The notes under the pieces were generated by a model that worked only from the letters and a program-made list of their open reading frames with translations, did not search any database and was not told the DNA's origin. A stretch of DNA of 64,000 nt from Clostridium_T sp040217795 (GTDB lineage Bacteria; Bacillota; Clostridia; Clostridiales; Clostridiaceae), in assembly GCA_040217795.1 (NCBI GenBank), contig JBEHWK010000005.1, positions 1 to 64,000 of the forward strand, in the 5' to 3' direction. The position numbers were made by a program, and so were the translations under genes. Position 1 is the first letter of the stretch. Every line of letters starts with the position of its first letter. Positions 16,276 to 24,771 of the stretch are shown here, piece after piece.

Positions 16276-17067
16276 ATGAAAAATATCAAAAAAATCATTT
16301 TAACTGTTGTTACCGCAGTATCTTTAGCAGCACTCAGCGGATGCTCCGCAGCTAAAACTGACACAAAGCCAGTAACTATTACAGTATCGGCAGCTGCAAG
16401 TTTGAAAGATTCAATGGAAGAAATCAAAACATTGTACACAAAGGATCATTCTAATGTAACTATTACATACAATTTTGGTGCTTCAGGAACTCTTCAGCAG
16501 CAGATTGAACAGGGTGCAGAAGCTGACTTGTTTATATCAGCAGCTTCAAAACAAATGGATGCATTAAAAAGCAAAGGTCTTGTTTCAGAAGATACTTGTG
16601 TTAATTTACTTTCAAACAAAGTTGTACTTGTTGTTCCAAAAGACAGCACTTTAACAATTAATGATTTCAAAAGTCTTGCTGATGCTTCAGTAAAGAAAAT
16701 AGCTTTAGGTGAACCTAAAAGCGTACCTGCAGGTCAATACGCAGAACAAATATTTACAAAACTATCTATTCTTGATACTGTTAAATCAAAAGCAGTTTAT
16801 GGGAAAGATGTCAAGGAAGTGCTTACCTGGGTGGAAAGCGGCAATGTTGATGCCGGAGTAGTTTATGAAACAGATGCTAAAGCATCATCCAAGGTTAAAA
16901 TAATTGCTTCTGCTCCTGCTGATTCCTATTCACCTGTTCTATATCCTGCAGCGGTATTAAAGGGAAGCAAGAATGCTGATGCAGCAAAAGAGTTTTTAAC
17001 TTACTTATCCGGACAAAATTCAAAGACAGTCTTTGAAAAATACGGTTTCACTTTTATGCCAAAATAA
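16276..17067 (+). CDS. modA: Molybdate ABC transporter, substrate-binding lipoprotein
   Basis: A 263-residue lipoprotein. The signal peptide ends in the lipobox LSGC at about residue 22, so it is anchored outside the membrane. The mature part has the ModA features ITVSAAASLKDSMEEI (oxyanion-binding serines), YNFGASGTLQQQIEQGA and DLFISA. It captures molybdate or tungstate and delivers it to ModBC. First gene of modABC; ribosome site AGGGGG. Whether molybdate or tungstate is preferred cannot be told. Confidence 0.93.
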   Translation: MKNIKKIILTVVTAVSLAALSGCSAAKTDTKPVTITVSAAASLKDSMEEIKTLYTKDHSNVTITYNFGASGTLQQQIEQGAEADLFISAASKQMDALKSKGLVSEDTCVNLLSNKVVLVVPKDSTLTINDFKSLADASVKKIALGEPKSVPAGQYAEQIFTKLSILDTVKSKAVYGKDVKEVLTWVESGNVDAGVVYETDAKASSKVKIIASAPADSYSPVLYPAAVLKGSKNADAAKEFLTYLSGQNSKTVFEKYGFTFMPK

Positions 17068-17092
17068 TATTTAGGAAACGGAGGTAATAATA

Positions 17093-17773
17093 TTGGATTT
17101 TGATCTGACTCCACTGTGGATTTCTGCAAAAACAGCTTTTACAGCTACTTTTATAACTTTTTTTCTTGGAATTGCAGCAGCCTGGTTTATGACAGTAAAG
17201 AAAGGAAGATTCAGCAGTATTCTGGATGCCATTTTTATAATCCCCATGGTATTGCCTCCTACCGTTTTAGGTTTCTTTCTTCTTATAATATTCGGGAAAC
17301 ATGGTCCTGTAGGCAGACTTCTTTATTCCATAGGAATAACCATTATATTTTCCTGGCCGGCTACAGTAATAGCTGCATCAGTGGTAGCTTTTCCCCTGAT
17401 GTATAAAACCGCAAAAGGAGCATTTGAACAAATTGATTCCAACTTGTTAAATGCAGCCAGAACTCTGGGTGTATCAGAAACCAGGATCTTCTGGACAATC
17501 TCAATTCCATTGGCCTGGCCAGGAGTAGCTGCCGGTACGGTACTTTCCTTTACAAGAGCTATAGGAGAGTTTGGGGCTACATTAATGATGGCAGGAAATA
17601 TCCCGGGTAAAACCCAAACCATTCCAATAGCAATATTCTTTGCTGTGGAGGGAGGCGACTATAATCAAGCCTTCCTATGGGTTTTAATCATATTCATACT
17701 GTCTCTTACAGTGATTATATTAAGCAATTACTGGACAGCCAGAGGAAACATTAAAGGGTCTAAAGGAGGTTGA
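17093..17773 (+). CDS. modB: Molybdate ABC transporter permease
   Basis: A 226-residue permease with five or six membrane segments. The EAA-type coupling loop is AARTLGVSETRIFWTISIPL and the adjacent GEFGATLMMAGNIPG motif is typical of ModB. The start is a TTG at 17093, chosen because GGAGG at 17080-17084 sits eight bases upstream and no ATG fits. It forms the channel with ModC at the cytoplasmic face. The modC ATG lies five bases past its stop codon. Confidence 0.93.
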   Translation: MDFDLTPLWISAKTAFTATFITFFLGIAAAWFMTVKKGRFSSILDAIFIIPMVLPPTVLGFFLLIIFGKHGPVGRLLYSIGITIIFSWPATVIAASVVAFPLMYKTAKGAFEQIDSNLLNAARTLGVSETRIFWTISIPLAWPGVAAGTVLSFTRAIGEFGATLMMAGNIPGKTQTIPIAIFFAVEGGDYNQAFLWVLIIFILSLTVIILSNYWTARGNIKGSKGG

Positions 17774-17778
17774 GGTCC

Positions 17779-18846
17779 ATGGAACTATTAGTAGATATAA
17801 AAAAGAACCTGCCTGGCTTCACTCTTAATGTACACTTTAAAACAAAAGAAAATACATTGGGGCTTCTCGGAGAGTCCGGCTGTGGAAAAAGCATGACTTT
17901 AAAATGTATAGCAGGTCTTGTTAAACCTGACAGGGGACGAATAGTTCTCAATAACAGAGTTCTTTTTGATTCTGAAAAAGGAATCAGCCTTCCTATCCAG
18001 GAAAGGAAAATTGGTTTTCTTTTCCAAAATTATGCATTATTTCCCCATATGACAGTTGAACAAAATGTTGGTTACGCCCTTAAAGGTTATCCTTCAGCCG
18101 AAAAAGATAAGATAGTAAGCTATTATCTGGAAATGATGGGTATATGCTCGTTGAAAAAGAACTACCCTCACCAATTGTCAGGGGGACAGCAGCAGCGTAC
18201 AGCATTAGCAAGAGCCTTAGCCGTAAACCCTGAAGTACTGCTTTTAGACGAACCTTTTTCGGCCTTAGATAATCATCTGAGGAGTGTTATGCTGAAAAAT
18301 ATGACTGAAACCCTCTCCAAATATAAGGGCATAACAATATTTGTCACTCATAACATGGAAGAGGCCTATACCTTATGTGAAAATCTTGCAGTAATATCCA
18401 AGGGTTATATTGTTTCTGAAGGGAATAAGGAGGAGCTATTTACAAATCCATCTTCAGTTGCTTCTGCAGTAGTCACCGGGTGCAAAAATATATCAAAAGT
18501 CAATATACTTTCGAATAATATGATTGAAGCACCTGACTGGAACTGCAAAATTGAAACTTCAAAGGAAATAGATCCTTCAGTTACTCACGCAGGAATAAGA
18601 GCCCACTACATACAGCTTGCCTCTGATGATGGAGAAAACATCTACAACGCCTGGCCATCACATACCAGCGAAACCCCCTTCAGAAGGTTTGTATATCTTT
18701 CACTAAATAACAAGCCAAAAACATCTACCGATTACAACCTTCTATGGGATATCTCAAAAGAAGAGTGGGATGATTTAAAAGATCTTCCTCTTCCCTGGAA
18801 AATACAGTTAAAAGAAGACTTTCTTATACTGATAAAGGAGAAATGA
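17779..18846 (+). CDS. modC: Molybdate ABC transporter ATPase
   Basis: A 355-residue ATPase that powers molybdate import. Walker A is GESGCGKSM, the signature LSGGQQQRTALARALA, and Walker B VLLLDEPFSALD. The C-terminal third is a divergent TOBE-like region. The ATG at 17779 is preferred over the in-frame TTG at 17770 because AAGGAGG at 17763-17769 is then at proper spacing. The stop codon is buried in the terminator stem. Last gene of the operon. Confidence 0.92.
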   Translation: MELLVDIKKNLPGFTLNVHFKTKENTLGLLGESGCGKSMTLKCIAGLVKPDRGRIVLNNRVLFDSEKGISLPIQERKIGFLFQNYALFPHMTVEQNVGYALKGYPSAEKDKIVSYYLEMMGICSLKKNYPHQLSGGQQQRTALARALAVNPEVLLLDEPFSALDNHLRSVMLKNMTETLSKYKGITIFVTHNMEEAYTLCENLAVISKGYIVSEGNKEELFTNPSSVASAVVTGCKNISKVNILSNNMIEAPDWNCKIETSKEIDPSVTHAGIRAHYIQLASDDGENIYNAWPSHTSETPFRRFVYLSLNNKPKTSTDYNLLWDISKEEWDDLKDLPLPWKIQLKEDFLILIKEK

Positions 18847-18869
18847 TATAAAATCATTTCTCCTTTATC
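18831..18869. terminator. Bidirectional terminator between modC and regulator
   Basis: GATAAAGGAGAAATGAT and ATCATTTCTCCTTTATC make a long near-perfect stem between two converging genes, with T-rich flanks. Confidence 0.85.
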
Positions 18870-18878
18870 AGTTTCCTA

Positions 18879-19859
18879 TTATGTTTCCGCTACTATCTTA
18901 CCAAGCTCCGATAAATCATATCCGCCTATACCTTCCAGCTCAGTCCTGAAATCTTCAGATTTGATTATTTCAAGAACAGCCTGAAAACCAGGTTTGCTTA
19001 AATCTTCTTTTTTCATGACAAGTTCATATTTTTCTTTATGTAACGGAATAAAGTCTATACCCTGAACCTGAAGACCATTTTTTTCATTTCCTAAAGCCAC
19101 ATCAGCACTTCCTCTCACTACAGCACTTGCTGCAAGAAGATGTGTAAGACACTCCCTATCATAACCCTTTAAATTGTTTCGATCTATTTTGAGCTTTTTT
19201 AAATATTCATCAAGAAGTATCCTGGTACCGCTTCCTTTTTCTCTGTTAATGATTGTTATATCATCTCTTTTCAAGTCTTCCCAGCCCGTGATATTTTTAG
19301 GATTGCCCTTCTTCACATAAAAGCCCTGCATTCTTCCTGCCAGATTGATTATTACGGCAGGAGTTCCCGGAAGCAGTCTTTTTACATATGGAACATTGTA
19401 TTCTCCAGTTTCACCATCCCATAGGTGAACAGTTGCAATCTGAATTTTTCCATGATAAAGGGAATATAATCCATCATAACTTCCTATATAAGATCTAAAG
19501 GCTGCAGTACCTTTAGAATGATTCATCAGATGTCTTGATAGTATATCCAGTATTATATCCTGACCGCATATCACAAGTCCACGGTTACCTTGAAGGCCAT
19601 AATCATCGAGAAGTCTGTTGCTTTGCTGTGTAATTTCTGAAGAATCTTCACTACGTGATAAACTTTTTTTCACAGTTACGCTTTTATTGCTTTTAGTTCT
19701 GTTCTTATATTCTTCAACATCACTTAAATCTACCCTTACTTTCTTTCCTACCCTGTAAGAATTAAGTTCTCCACGTTTTATAATTTCATATACGGTATTT
19801 TTTGAAATCTTTAATATCTCAGCAACCTCTAAAGGTGTCAATGCAGTATTTTCAACCAT
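18879..19859 (-). CDS. HTH regulator with PBP-like molybdate-type sensor domain
   Basis: A 326-residue one-component regulator. The N-terminal excisionase/MerR-like helix-turn-helix is LTPLEVAEILKISKNTVYEI (about 6-25), and a linker leads to a periplasmic-binding-like domain (about 85-320) of the PBP_like type related to molybdate/tungstate sensors. The start is the ATG at 19859, with GGAGG five bases ahead; an upstream in-frame GTG lacks a site. It converges on modABC and shares an operator word with the modA upstream region, so control of molybdate uptake is likely. Direction of control is unknown. Confidence 0.75.
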   Translation of the reverse strand: MVENTALTPLEVAEILKISKNTVYEIIKRGELNSYRVGKKVRVDLSDVEEYKNRTKSNKSVTVKKSLSRSEDSSEITQQSNRLLDDYGLQGNRGLVICGQDIILDILSRHLMNHSKGTAAFRSYIGSYDGLYSLYHGKIQIATVHLWDGETGEYNVPYVKRLLPGTPAVIINLAGRMQGFYVKKGNPKNITGWEDLKRDDITIINREKGSGTRILLDEYLKKLKIDRNNLKGYDRECLTHLLAASAVVRGSADVALGNEKNGLQVQGIDFIPLHKEKYELVMKKEDLSKPGFQAVLEIIKSEDFRTELEGIGGYDLSELGKIVAET

Positions 19860-19886
19860 TTTATCCTCCATGATTTTCACTCAATC

Positions 19887-19919
19887 GTATTGTTTTATTC
19901 AATTATATCACAAAACAAC
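19887..19919 (-). promoter_or_regulatory. Putative autoregulatory operator of the HTH/PBP regulator
   Basis: The coding-strand word AAAACAATAC (19896-19887) matches the modA upstream copy; on the + strand TATTGTTTT is followed by AAAACAACA, a loose inverted repeat that may form a dyad operator. Confidence 0.35.
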
Positions 19920-19936
19920 ATGTATATAAAAAAAAT

Positions 19937-19960
19937 AAGCAAATCCTTTCGGATTTGCTT
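19937..19960 (-). terminator. Terminator of the amino-acid ABC operon
   Basis: AAGCAAATCC-GAAA-GGATTTGCTT followed by ATTTTTTTT on the minus strand, 18 bases after the last permease gene. Confidence 0.9.
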
Positions 19961-19977
19961 TTCAACATAAATATTCA

Positions 19978-20625
19978 TTAACCTTGAACTGCAAGTTTTT
20001 GTTGTTGAAATCTGAATAATACAGATAAAATGTAGTTGATCATAAAGTAAACAGCCGCTAAAGTTCCAAAAAGAGTAAACACTTGAACTGTAGATCCATA
20101 ACTGCCCATCAATATCATTCCCTTACCTGTCATTTCTTCTATTCCTACCGCCCAAAGGAAAGAAGTATCTTTTATTACAGTTATAAATTGAGATGCTATT
20201 GCAGGTATCATATTTTTAAATGCCTGAGGAAGTATTATGTAGAATAATACTTGAAAATAATTAAATCCTTGAGAATATCCTGCTTCCCACTGTCCTTTTT
20301 TAACAGAATTCAATCCTCCTCTGACAACTTCCCCTATGATGGCAGAAGTAAATATAGTAAGGGCCAGTATTCCTGCACTTGCCGGCCTCATATTTGAAAT
20401 AAACCTTGTAACTAAAATCCAAAGCAATAATGGAGTATTTCTTACAACTTCAATGTAAAACCCGGCTGCTTTACCCAAAAATGCCACTGAAGCACCTCTT
20501 AATATTCCCAACACAGTACCAATAACAGTACTTAAGAATATTGTTACTACCGAAATATATAACGTTAGCTTCAGCCCTTGAAGCAGGAAGCCTATATTTT
20601 GAGGAGTAAATAGTTCCTTTATCAT
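19978..20625 (-). CDS. Polar amino-acid ABC transporter permease (second)
   Basis: A 215-residue His/Glu/Gln-type permease with about five membrane segments and the coupling motif EAGYSQGFNYFQVLFYIILPQ. It pairs with the upstream permease, whose stop overlaps its start by four bases, so the two should be made in equal amounts. Last gene of the ATPase-binding protein-permease-permease operon. Substrate probably glutamine, glutamate or aspartate by family. Confidence 0.9.
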   Translation of the reverse strand: MIKELFTPQNIGFLLQGLKLTLYISVVTIFLSTVIGTVLGILRGASVAFLGKAAGFYIEVVRNTPLLLWILVTRFISNMRPASAGILALTIFTSAIIGEVVRGGLNSVKKGQWEAGYSQGFNYFQVLFYIILPQAFKNMIPAIASQFITVIKDTSFLWAVGIEEMTGKGMILMGSYGSTVQVFTLFGTLAAVYFMINYILSVLFRFQQQKLAVQG

Positions 20626-21329
20626 GCCGCCTTCTCCTCCTTACTTAAATAATTATTCTCTTTCTTTTCCATTTTCCCTACTAATGCTGCAAGAGGATAG
20701 CAAAGTGCTAAATATAACAATCCAGTAACCACATATGCTGGTCCATAATACAGGTTATTGCTTGACCATGAGTCAGTCTGATACATTAAATCCCCTCCTG
20801 CTATTATAGCAAGTACGGAAGTGTTTTTAATAAGATTAACAGCCTGGTTTGTTAATGGAGGTAATATAACCTTTCTTGCCTGAGGCAATATGATATATCT
20901 CATGGCTTCCCAATAAGAAAAACCTTGTGATAATGCTGCTTCCATTTGCCCCTTAGGGATAGCATTTATCCCTGATCTGATAACCTCACATACATATGCA
21001 CCATGATAAAAACCAACCCCCAGCACTCCAATCATTACCACAGGCATAACAACACCTAAATACGGTAATCCGTTATAAAGGAAAAATATTTGTATTACAA
21101 GAGGCGTATTTTGAATCACTTCAACATATATTCTGCTTATCACTTCCAAAACCTTAACTTTTGAAGTTGAAAAGGTTCCAAAAACTGTACCTAAAATAAG
21201 AGCTAACGCCAATGATAGAACTGCAACTTCCAAAGTCGTTAAAAAACCCTGTGCAAATACTGTCCAGTCACTAAATAAGGCTTGCCATTTAAATAAAGCA
21301 AATGGTCCATTCATTATTGTATTCCCCAT
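20622..21329 (-). CDS. Polar amino-acid ABC transporter permease (first)
   Basis: A 235-residue permease with the conserved coupling loop EAALSQGFSYWEAMRYIILPQ and the NTPLVIQIFFLY signature of glutamine/glutamate systems. Its start overlaps the end of the binding-protein gene and its end overlaps the next permease, showing translational coupling. It should form a heterodimeric channel with the 19,978 gene product. Confidence 0.9.
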   Translation of the reverse strand: MGNTIMNGPFALFKWQALFSDWTVFAQGFLTTLEVAVLSLALALILGTVFGTFSTSKVKVLEVISRIYVEVIQNTPLVIQIFFLYNGLPYLGVVMPVVMIGVLGVGFYHGAYVCEVIRSGINAIPKGQMEAALSQGFSYWEAMRYIILPQARKVILPPLTNQAVNLIKNTSVLAIIAGGDLMYQTDSWSSNNLYYGPAYVVTGLLYLALCYPLAALVGKMEKKENNYLSKEEKAA

Positions 21330-22105
21330 TTCTTGATTAAGTTATCTAACTCACCTGACTGTTTCATTTCTACTATAGTTTCATTAATAACCTTAGCAAG
21401 CTCTGTATTGTCTTTCTTTGAAGCAATTCCATATTCCTGTGGACTGAAACGGTCTGGCAGTATTTGAGTGCTGTCATCTACATATCCCTGTAAAATAGCT
21501 GAATCTACTGAGAAACAATCAACTCTTCCTGAATCTAATGCAGCTTTTATCTCAGGATAACTTCCAAACTCCATAAATTGAACCTTAAGTCCTTGTTTAT
21601 CAGCTTCTTCCTGAAGTGCCTTTTTACTTGTAGAGCTTTGTGCAACTCCGATTTTCTTACCATTCAGATCGCTGAAACTTTTATATCCTGCAGCTTTCTT
21701 AACAAGCAAGCCTACACCGTCTTTGAAATATGCATCTGAGAAATTATAACTTTTCTTTCTCTCTTCAGTTATTGTAAAAGTTGCCGCTACCATATCTATT
21801 TCTCCGCTGTCCAAAAGAGGTCCTCTTGTTTTAGCTGTAACAGCCTGTAAATCAACTTTACTTTCATCTCCCAATATTTTCTTAGCTACTTTTTTTGCTA
21901 CATCAATTTCAAAACCTTCAATAACACCTGTTTGAGGATTCTTATATCCAAACTTAGGCACATCAACCTTAACTCCAACCTTCAAAGTTCCCCTGTCTTT
22001 TATTTTTTGTATATCAGGTGCTGAACCAGTAGCCTTCGTTCCTGATGTACATCCTGAAAACAATAATGATGCTGCTAATACTAATATTCCTGCTGCTTTT
22101 TTCAT
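21314..22105 (-). CDS. Polar amino-acid binding lipoprotein
   Basis: A 263-residue solute-binding protein of family 3. The signal peptide ends with the lipobox LFSGC near residue 19. The mature domain has GTLKVGVKVDVPKFGY and GFEIDVAKKVAKKIL, the alpha-amino-acid binding edge, and DMVAATFTITEERKKSYNFS. It resembles PEB1/GlnH-like aspartate, glutamate or glutamine binders. Located between the ATPase and permease genes of the operon; ribosome site AGGGGGAA. Confidence 0.9.
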   Translation of the reverse strand: MKKAAGILVLAASLLFSGCTSGTKATGSAPDIQKIKDRGTLKVGVKVDVPKFGYKNPQTGVIEGFEIDVAKKVAKKILGDESKVDLQAVTAKTRGPLLDSGEIDMVAATFTITEERKKSYNFSDAYFKDGVGLLVKKAAGYKSFSDLNGKKIGVAQSSTSKKALQEEADKQGLKVQFMEFGSYPEIKAALDSGRVDCFSVDSAILQGYVDDSTQILPDRFSPQEYGIASKKDNTELAKVINETIVEMKQSGELDNLIKKWGIQ

Positions 22106-22135
22106 ATGAAATTCCCCCTTTTATAATAAATAAAT

Positions 22136-22861
22136 TTATCTTATTATTTTACTTAAAAATGATTTAGTTCTTTCATGTGTCGGATTTTTAAAGAAGTGTT
22201 CAGGATTTCCTTCTTCAATTATCTCTCCGCCATCCATAAAAATAACTCTGTCTGCAACTTGTCTTGCAAAGCCCATCTCATGTGTAACCACAACCATTGT
22301 TATTTTTTCATGAGAAAGCTTTACCATTACATCTAAAACTTCCTGAATCATTTCAGGATCTAATGCTGATGTAGGTTCATCAAATAAAATGATTTTAGGA
22401 TGCATATTTAAGGCTCTTGCTATTGCAACCCTTTGTTGCTGTCCCCCTGACAGTTGGCTTGGATATGAATTGGCCTTATCCTTCAACCCTACCATTTCCA
22501 AATACTTCATTCCTGTTCTTTCAGACTCTTCTTTAGACACCTTTTGGATTTTTACCGGTGCTAAAGTCAGGTTTTCCAATACTGTTTTATGAGGATACAA
22601 GTTAAATTGCTGAAACACCATTGTTGTTGATTGTCTTACCTTATTAATTGGAGCTTTAGGCGCTGTAAGTTCTACTCCATCAACAATTATCTTTCCTGAA
22701 GTTGGCTGTTCAAGATAATTCATATGCCTGATCAACGTACTCTTTCCGGATCCGCTTGGTCCAATTATAACTAGTTTTTCTCCTGTTTTCACTGATAAAT
22801 CAATATTTTTGAGAACATGAACTTTTCCAAAATGCTTATTAAGTTTATTAATTTTAATCAA
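22136..22861 (-). CDS. glnQ: Polar amino-acid ABC transporter ATPase
   Basis: A 241-residue GlnQ-type ATPase: Walker A GPSGSGKSTL, Q-loop MVFQQFNLYPHKT, signature LSGGQQQRVAIARAL, Walker B IILFDEPTSALDPEM, and the switch histidine in VTHEMGFA. The start is a TTG at 22861 with GGAGGG six bases before it; a longer in-frame version would begin inside the leader terminator region. First gene of the operon, preceded by a consensus promoter and a leader terminator, so expression is likely set by attenuation. Confidence 0.92.
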   Translation of the reverse strand: MIKINKLNKHFGKVHVLKNIDLSVKTGEKLVIIGPSGSGKSTLIRHMNYLEQPTSGKIIVDGVELTAPKAPINKVRQSTTMVFQQFNLYPHKTVLENLTLAPVKIQKVSKEESERTGMKYLEMVGLKDKANSYPSQLSGGQQQRVAIARALNMHPKIILFDEPTSALDPEMIQEVLDVMVKLSHEKITMVVVTHEMGFARQVADRVIFMDGGEIIEEGNPEHFFKNPTHERTKSFLSKIIR

Positions 22862-22890
22862 AATTATCCCTCCGATGTATAAAAATGTAA

Positions 22891-22945
22891 TACAAAAAAA
22901 TAAAAAAATCATAGAATAACTATAAATTATAGTAGTAATTCTATG
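22891..22945 (-). terminator. Leader terminator (attenuator) of the amino-acid ABC operon
   Basis: CATAGAAT...ATTCTATG with an inner ACTATAA/TTTATAGT stem, followed by ATTTTTTTATTTTTTT. It lies between the promoter and the first gene, so read-through must be controlled. No T-box, known riboswitch core or Trp-type leader peptide was recognised. Confidence 0.75.
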
Positions 22946-22991
22946 ACCCCATTGCCAAAAATTTAAATATTTTTTAAAAAACTATATTCAT

Positions 22992-23020
22992 ATCTTACCA
23001 TCATGTTAAATATATGTCAA
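22992..23020 (-). promoter_or_regulatory. Sigma-A promoter of the amino-acid ABC operon
   Basis: TTGACA (23020-23015), 17-base spacer, TAAGAT (22997-22992) on the minus strand. Confidence 0.8.
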
Positions 23021-23125
23021 TAATATTTGCATTTTATTAATAATCTTAATTATTTCATGCAAAATCTTCATTAATTTTAACAAATGGACTAAAAGCAAAT
23101 GTTTACAGCAACTTTTGTTAACAAT

Positions 23126-23168
23126 GGAGAAAATCGCTCACTGCCAATTATTCAGTTCGCGATTCTCC
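23126..23168 (-). terminator. Terminator-like hairpin after pdxT
   Basis: GGAGAA-ATCGC and GCGAT-TCTCC pair around a 21-base loop, 30 bases past the pdxT stop. The T run is better on the + strand than on the minus strand, so termination on the minus strand is only probable. Confidence 0.5.
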
Positions 23169-23197
23169 TTTTCAAACTATATAAACATTTTTTCCTA

Positions 23198-23764
23198 TTA
23201 ATTGCACATATCCAAAAAATATTTATGAAACTCCAAATTATCAGAGAGTTCAGGATGGAATGATGTAACAAGCATGTTGTTTTCCCTTGCTGCAACAATA
23301 TTCCCATCAACCTTGTGAAGTATCTCCACATTTTCGCCTATACTTATAATATATGGTGCACGTATAAACACCAATGGAATAGGATTCTCAGATACCTTTT
23401 CAATATGCTCTTCAACTAAAAAACTGTCTGCCTGAGTTCCATATGCATTTCTTCTCACAACTATGTCCATTAATCCCAGATGAGAATTTTCCCCATTATC
23501 TATAGTCTTAGCAAGAAGTATCATTCCTGCACATGTTCCCCATACAGGAATCCCGGATTCTATAAGTTTTTTCAAAGGCTCCATTAAACCGGTATCTCTT
23601 AGGAGCTTACCTATTGTTGTGCTTTCACCTCCAGGAAGTATTATCCCCTGAAGGCCTTCCAAATCTTCAGCTTTTTTCACTTCTACAGCCTCTGCTCCCA
23701 ATTCCCTCAAATGGTTTAAATGTTCCTGTACTCCCCCCTGAAGAGACAGAACTCCTATTTTCAT
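23198..23764 (-). CDS. pdxT: Pyridoxal 5'-phosphate synthase glutaminase subunit
   Basis: A 188-residue class I glutaminase that feeds ammonia to PdxS. The triad is visible: Cys in WGTCAGMI, and His and Glu in SFHPEL near the C-terminus; the oxyanion motif is LPGGESTTIGKLL. The start MKIGVLSLQGG at 23764 is the family start and lies one base from the pdxS stop; a longer in-frame start inside pdxS is unlikely. Works as a 12+12 complex with PdxS. Confidence 0.96.
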   Translation of the reverse strand: MKIGVLSLQGGVQEHLNHLRELGAEAVEVKKAEDLEGLQGIILPGGESTTIGKLLRDTGLMEPLKKLIESGIPVWGTCAGMILLAKTIDNGENSHLGLMDIVVRRNAYGTQADSFLVEEHIEKVSENPIPLVFIRAPYIISIGENVEILHKVDGNIVAARENNMLVTSFHPELSDNLEFHKYFLDMCN

Positions 23765-23765
23765 A

Positions 23766-24635
23766 TTACCAGCCTCTTTCAGCATATTTCTGCTCTAACT
23801 CTCTTACTTCAAGTCCTGACATAGCTTCCCCTATATCCTGAGAAACATCAGCAATTATCTTTGCATCATTGTAATATGTAGTTGCAAGAACTATAGCTTT
23901 TGCTCTTTTTTCCGGATCTGAAGATTTGAATATTCCTGATCCAACGAAAACTCCTTCTGATCCAAGCTGCATCATTAACGCCGCATCAGCAGGAGTAGCT
24001 ATACCGCCGGCTGCAAAGTTAACTACAGGAAGCTTTCCTTCCTTCCAGACATATTTAACAAGATCAAATGGAGCTGCCAATTCCTTAGCGATTGTCATCA
24101 GTTCCATCTCTGTAGAACCTTGTATTTTTTTTATCTGTTCTGTCATTTTTCTCATATGTCTTACTGCCTCAACTACATTTCCAGTACCTGCTTCCCCTTT
24201 TGTTCTTATCATGGCAGCGCCTTCTCCGATTCTTCTTAATGCTTCCCCAAGGTTTGTAGCTCCGCATACAAAAGGAACTTTAAAATCCCACTTATTTATG
24301 TGATAAGCTTCATCTGCCGGTGTTAAAACTTCACTTTCGTCGATGAAGTCAATATTAAGACTTTCAAGTACCTGTGCTTCTACAAAGTGACCTATTCTCA
24401 CTTTTGCCATAACAGGAATAGAAACTGCAGCCTGAATTTCCTTTATCATCTTAGGATCTGACATACGAGCTATGCCGCCTTGTTTTCTTATATCAGAAGG
24501 TACTCTCTCAAGTGCCATTACTGCACATGCTCCAGCTCTTTCAGCAATTTCTGCCTCTCTTGGATTTGTAACATCCATTATTACTCCGCCCTTTAGCATT
24601 TGTGCAAGATTTTTGTTTAAAGTATATTTTTCCAT
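23766..24635 (-). CDS. pdxS: Pyridoxal 5'-phosphate synthase synthase subunit
   Basis: A 289-residue beta-barrel enzyme that makes vitamin B6 (PLP) from ribose 5-phosphate, glyceraldehyde 3-phosphate and ammonia from PdxT. Conserved segments include the catalytic lysine region VMAKVRIGHFVEAQVLE and RTKGEAGTGNVVEAVRHMR. Length is standard. First gene of pdxST; a 22-base perfect palindrome lies upstream near the promoter. Confidence 0.97.
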   Translation of the reverse strand: MEKYTLNKNLAQMLKGGVIMDVTNPREAEIAERAGACAVMALERVPSDIRKQGGIARMSDPKMIKEIQAAVSIPVMAKVRIGHFVEAQVLESLNIDFIDESEVLTPADEAYHINKWDFKVPFVCGATNLGEALRRIGEGAAMIRTKGEAGTGNVVEAVRHMRKMTEQIKKIQGSTEMELMTIAKELAAPFDLVKYVWKEGKLPVVNFAAGGIATPADAALMMQLGSEGVFVGSGIFKSSDPEKRAKAIVLATTYYNDAKIIADVSQDIGEAMSGLEVRELEQKYAERGW

Positions 24636-24706
24636 TTCAATTGCCCCCTGTTTATTTATTTAGTTTATTAACCTAAGAGGTATTATAGTACAATCATCTT
24701 TTCAAG

Positions 24707-24728
24707 CAAAATGTATCGATACATTTTG
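24707..24728. promoter_or_regulatory. 22-bp perfect palindrome upstream of pdxS
   Basis: CAAAATGTATC-GATACATTTTG is fully self-complementary. It sits about 70 bases before pdxS, just upstream of a TATAAT-like box (CTATAATACC on the minus strand), so it may be the operator of a PLP-responsive or other dimeric regulator. No regulator gene is adjacent. Confidence 0.55.
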
Positions 24729-24740
24729 TTTCATTGAAAA

Positions 24741-24763
24741 AGCACCCGAAAACTCCGGGCGCT
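24741..24763 (-). terminator. Terminator after the aldo-keto reductase gene
   Basis: AGCGCCCGG...CCGGGTGCT-type stem on the minus strand followed by TTTTTC, directly after the stop at 24772. Confidence 0.8.
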
Positions 24764-24771
24764 GCTATTTG

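Noticed and set aside
22861..23020. T-box or amino-acid riboswitch in the ABC leader
   Set aside because: The leader is too short and lacks the T-box sequence and any known aptamer core.
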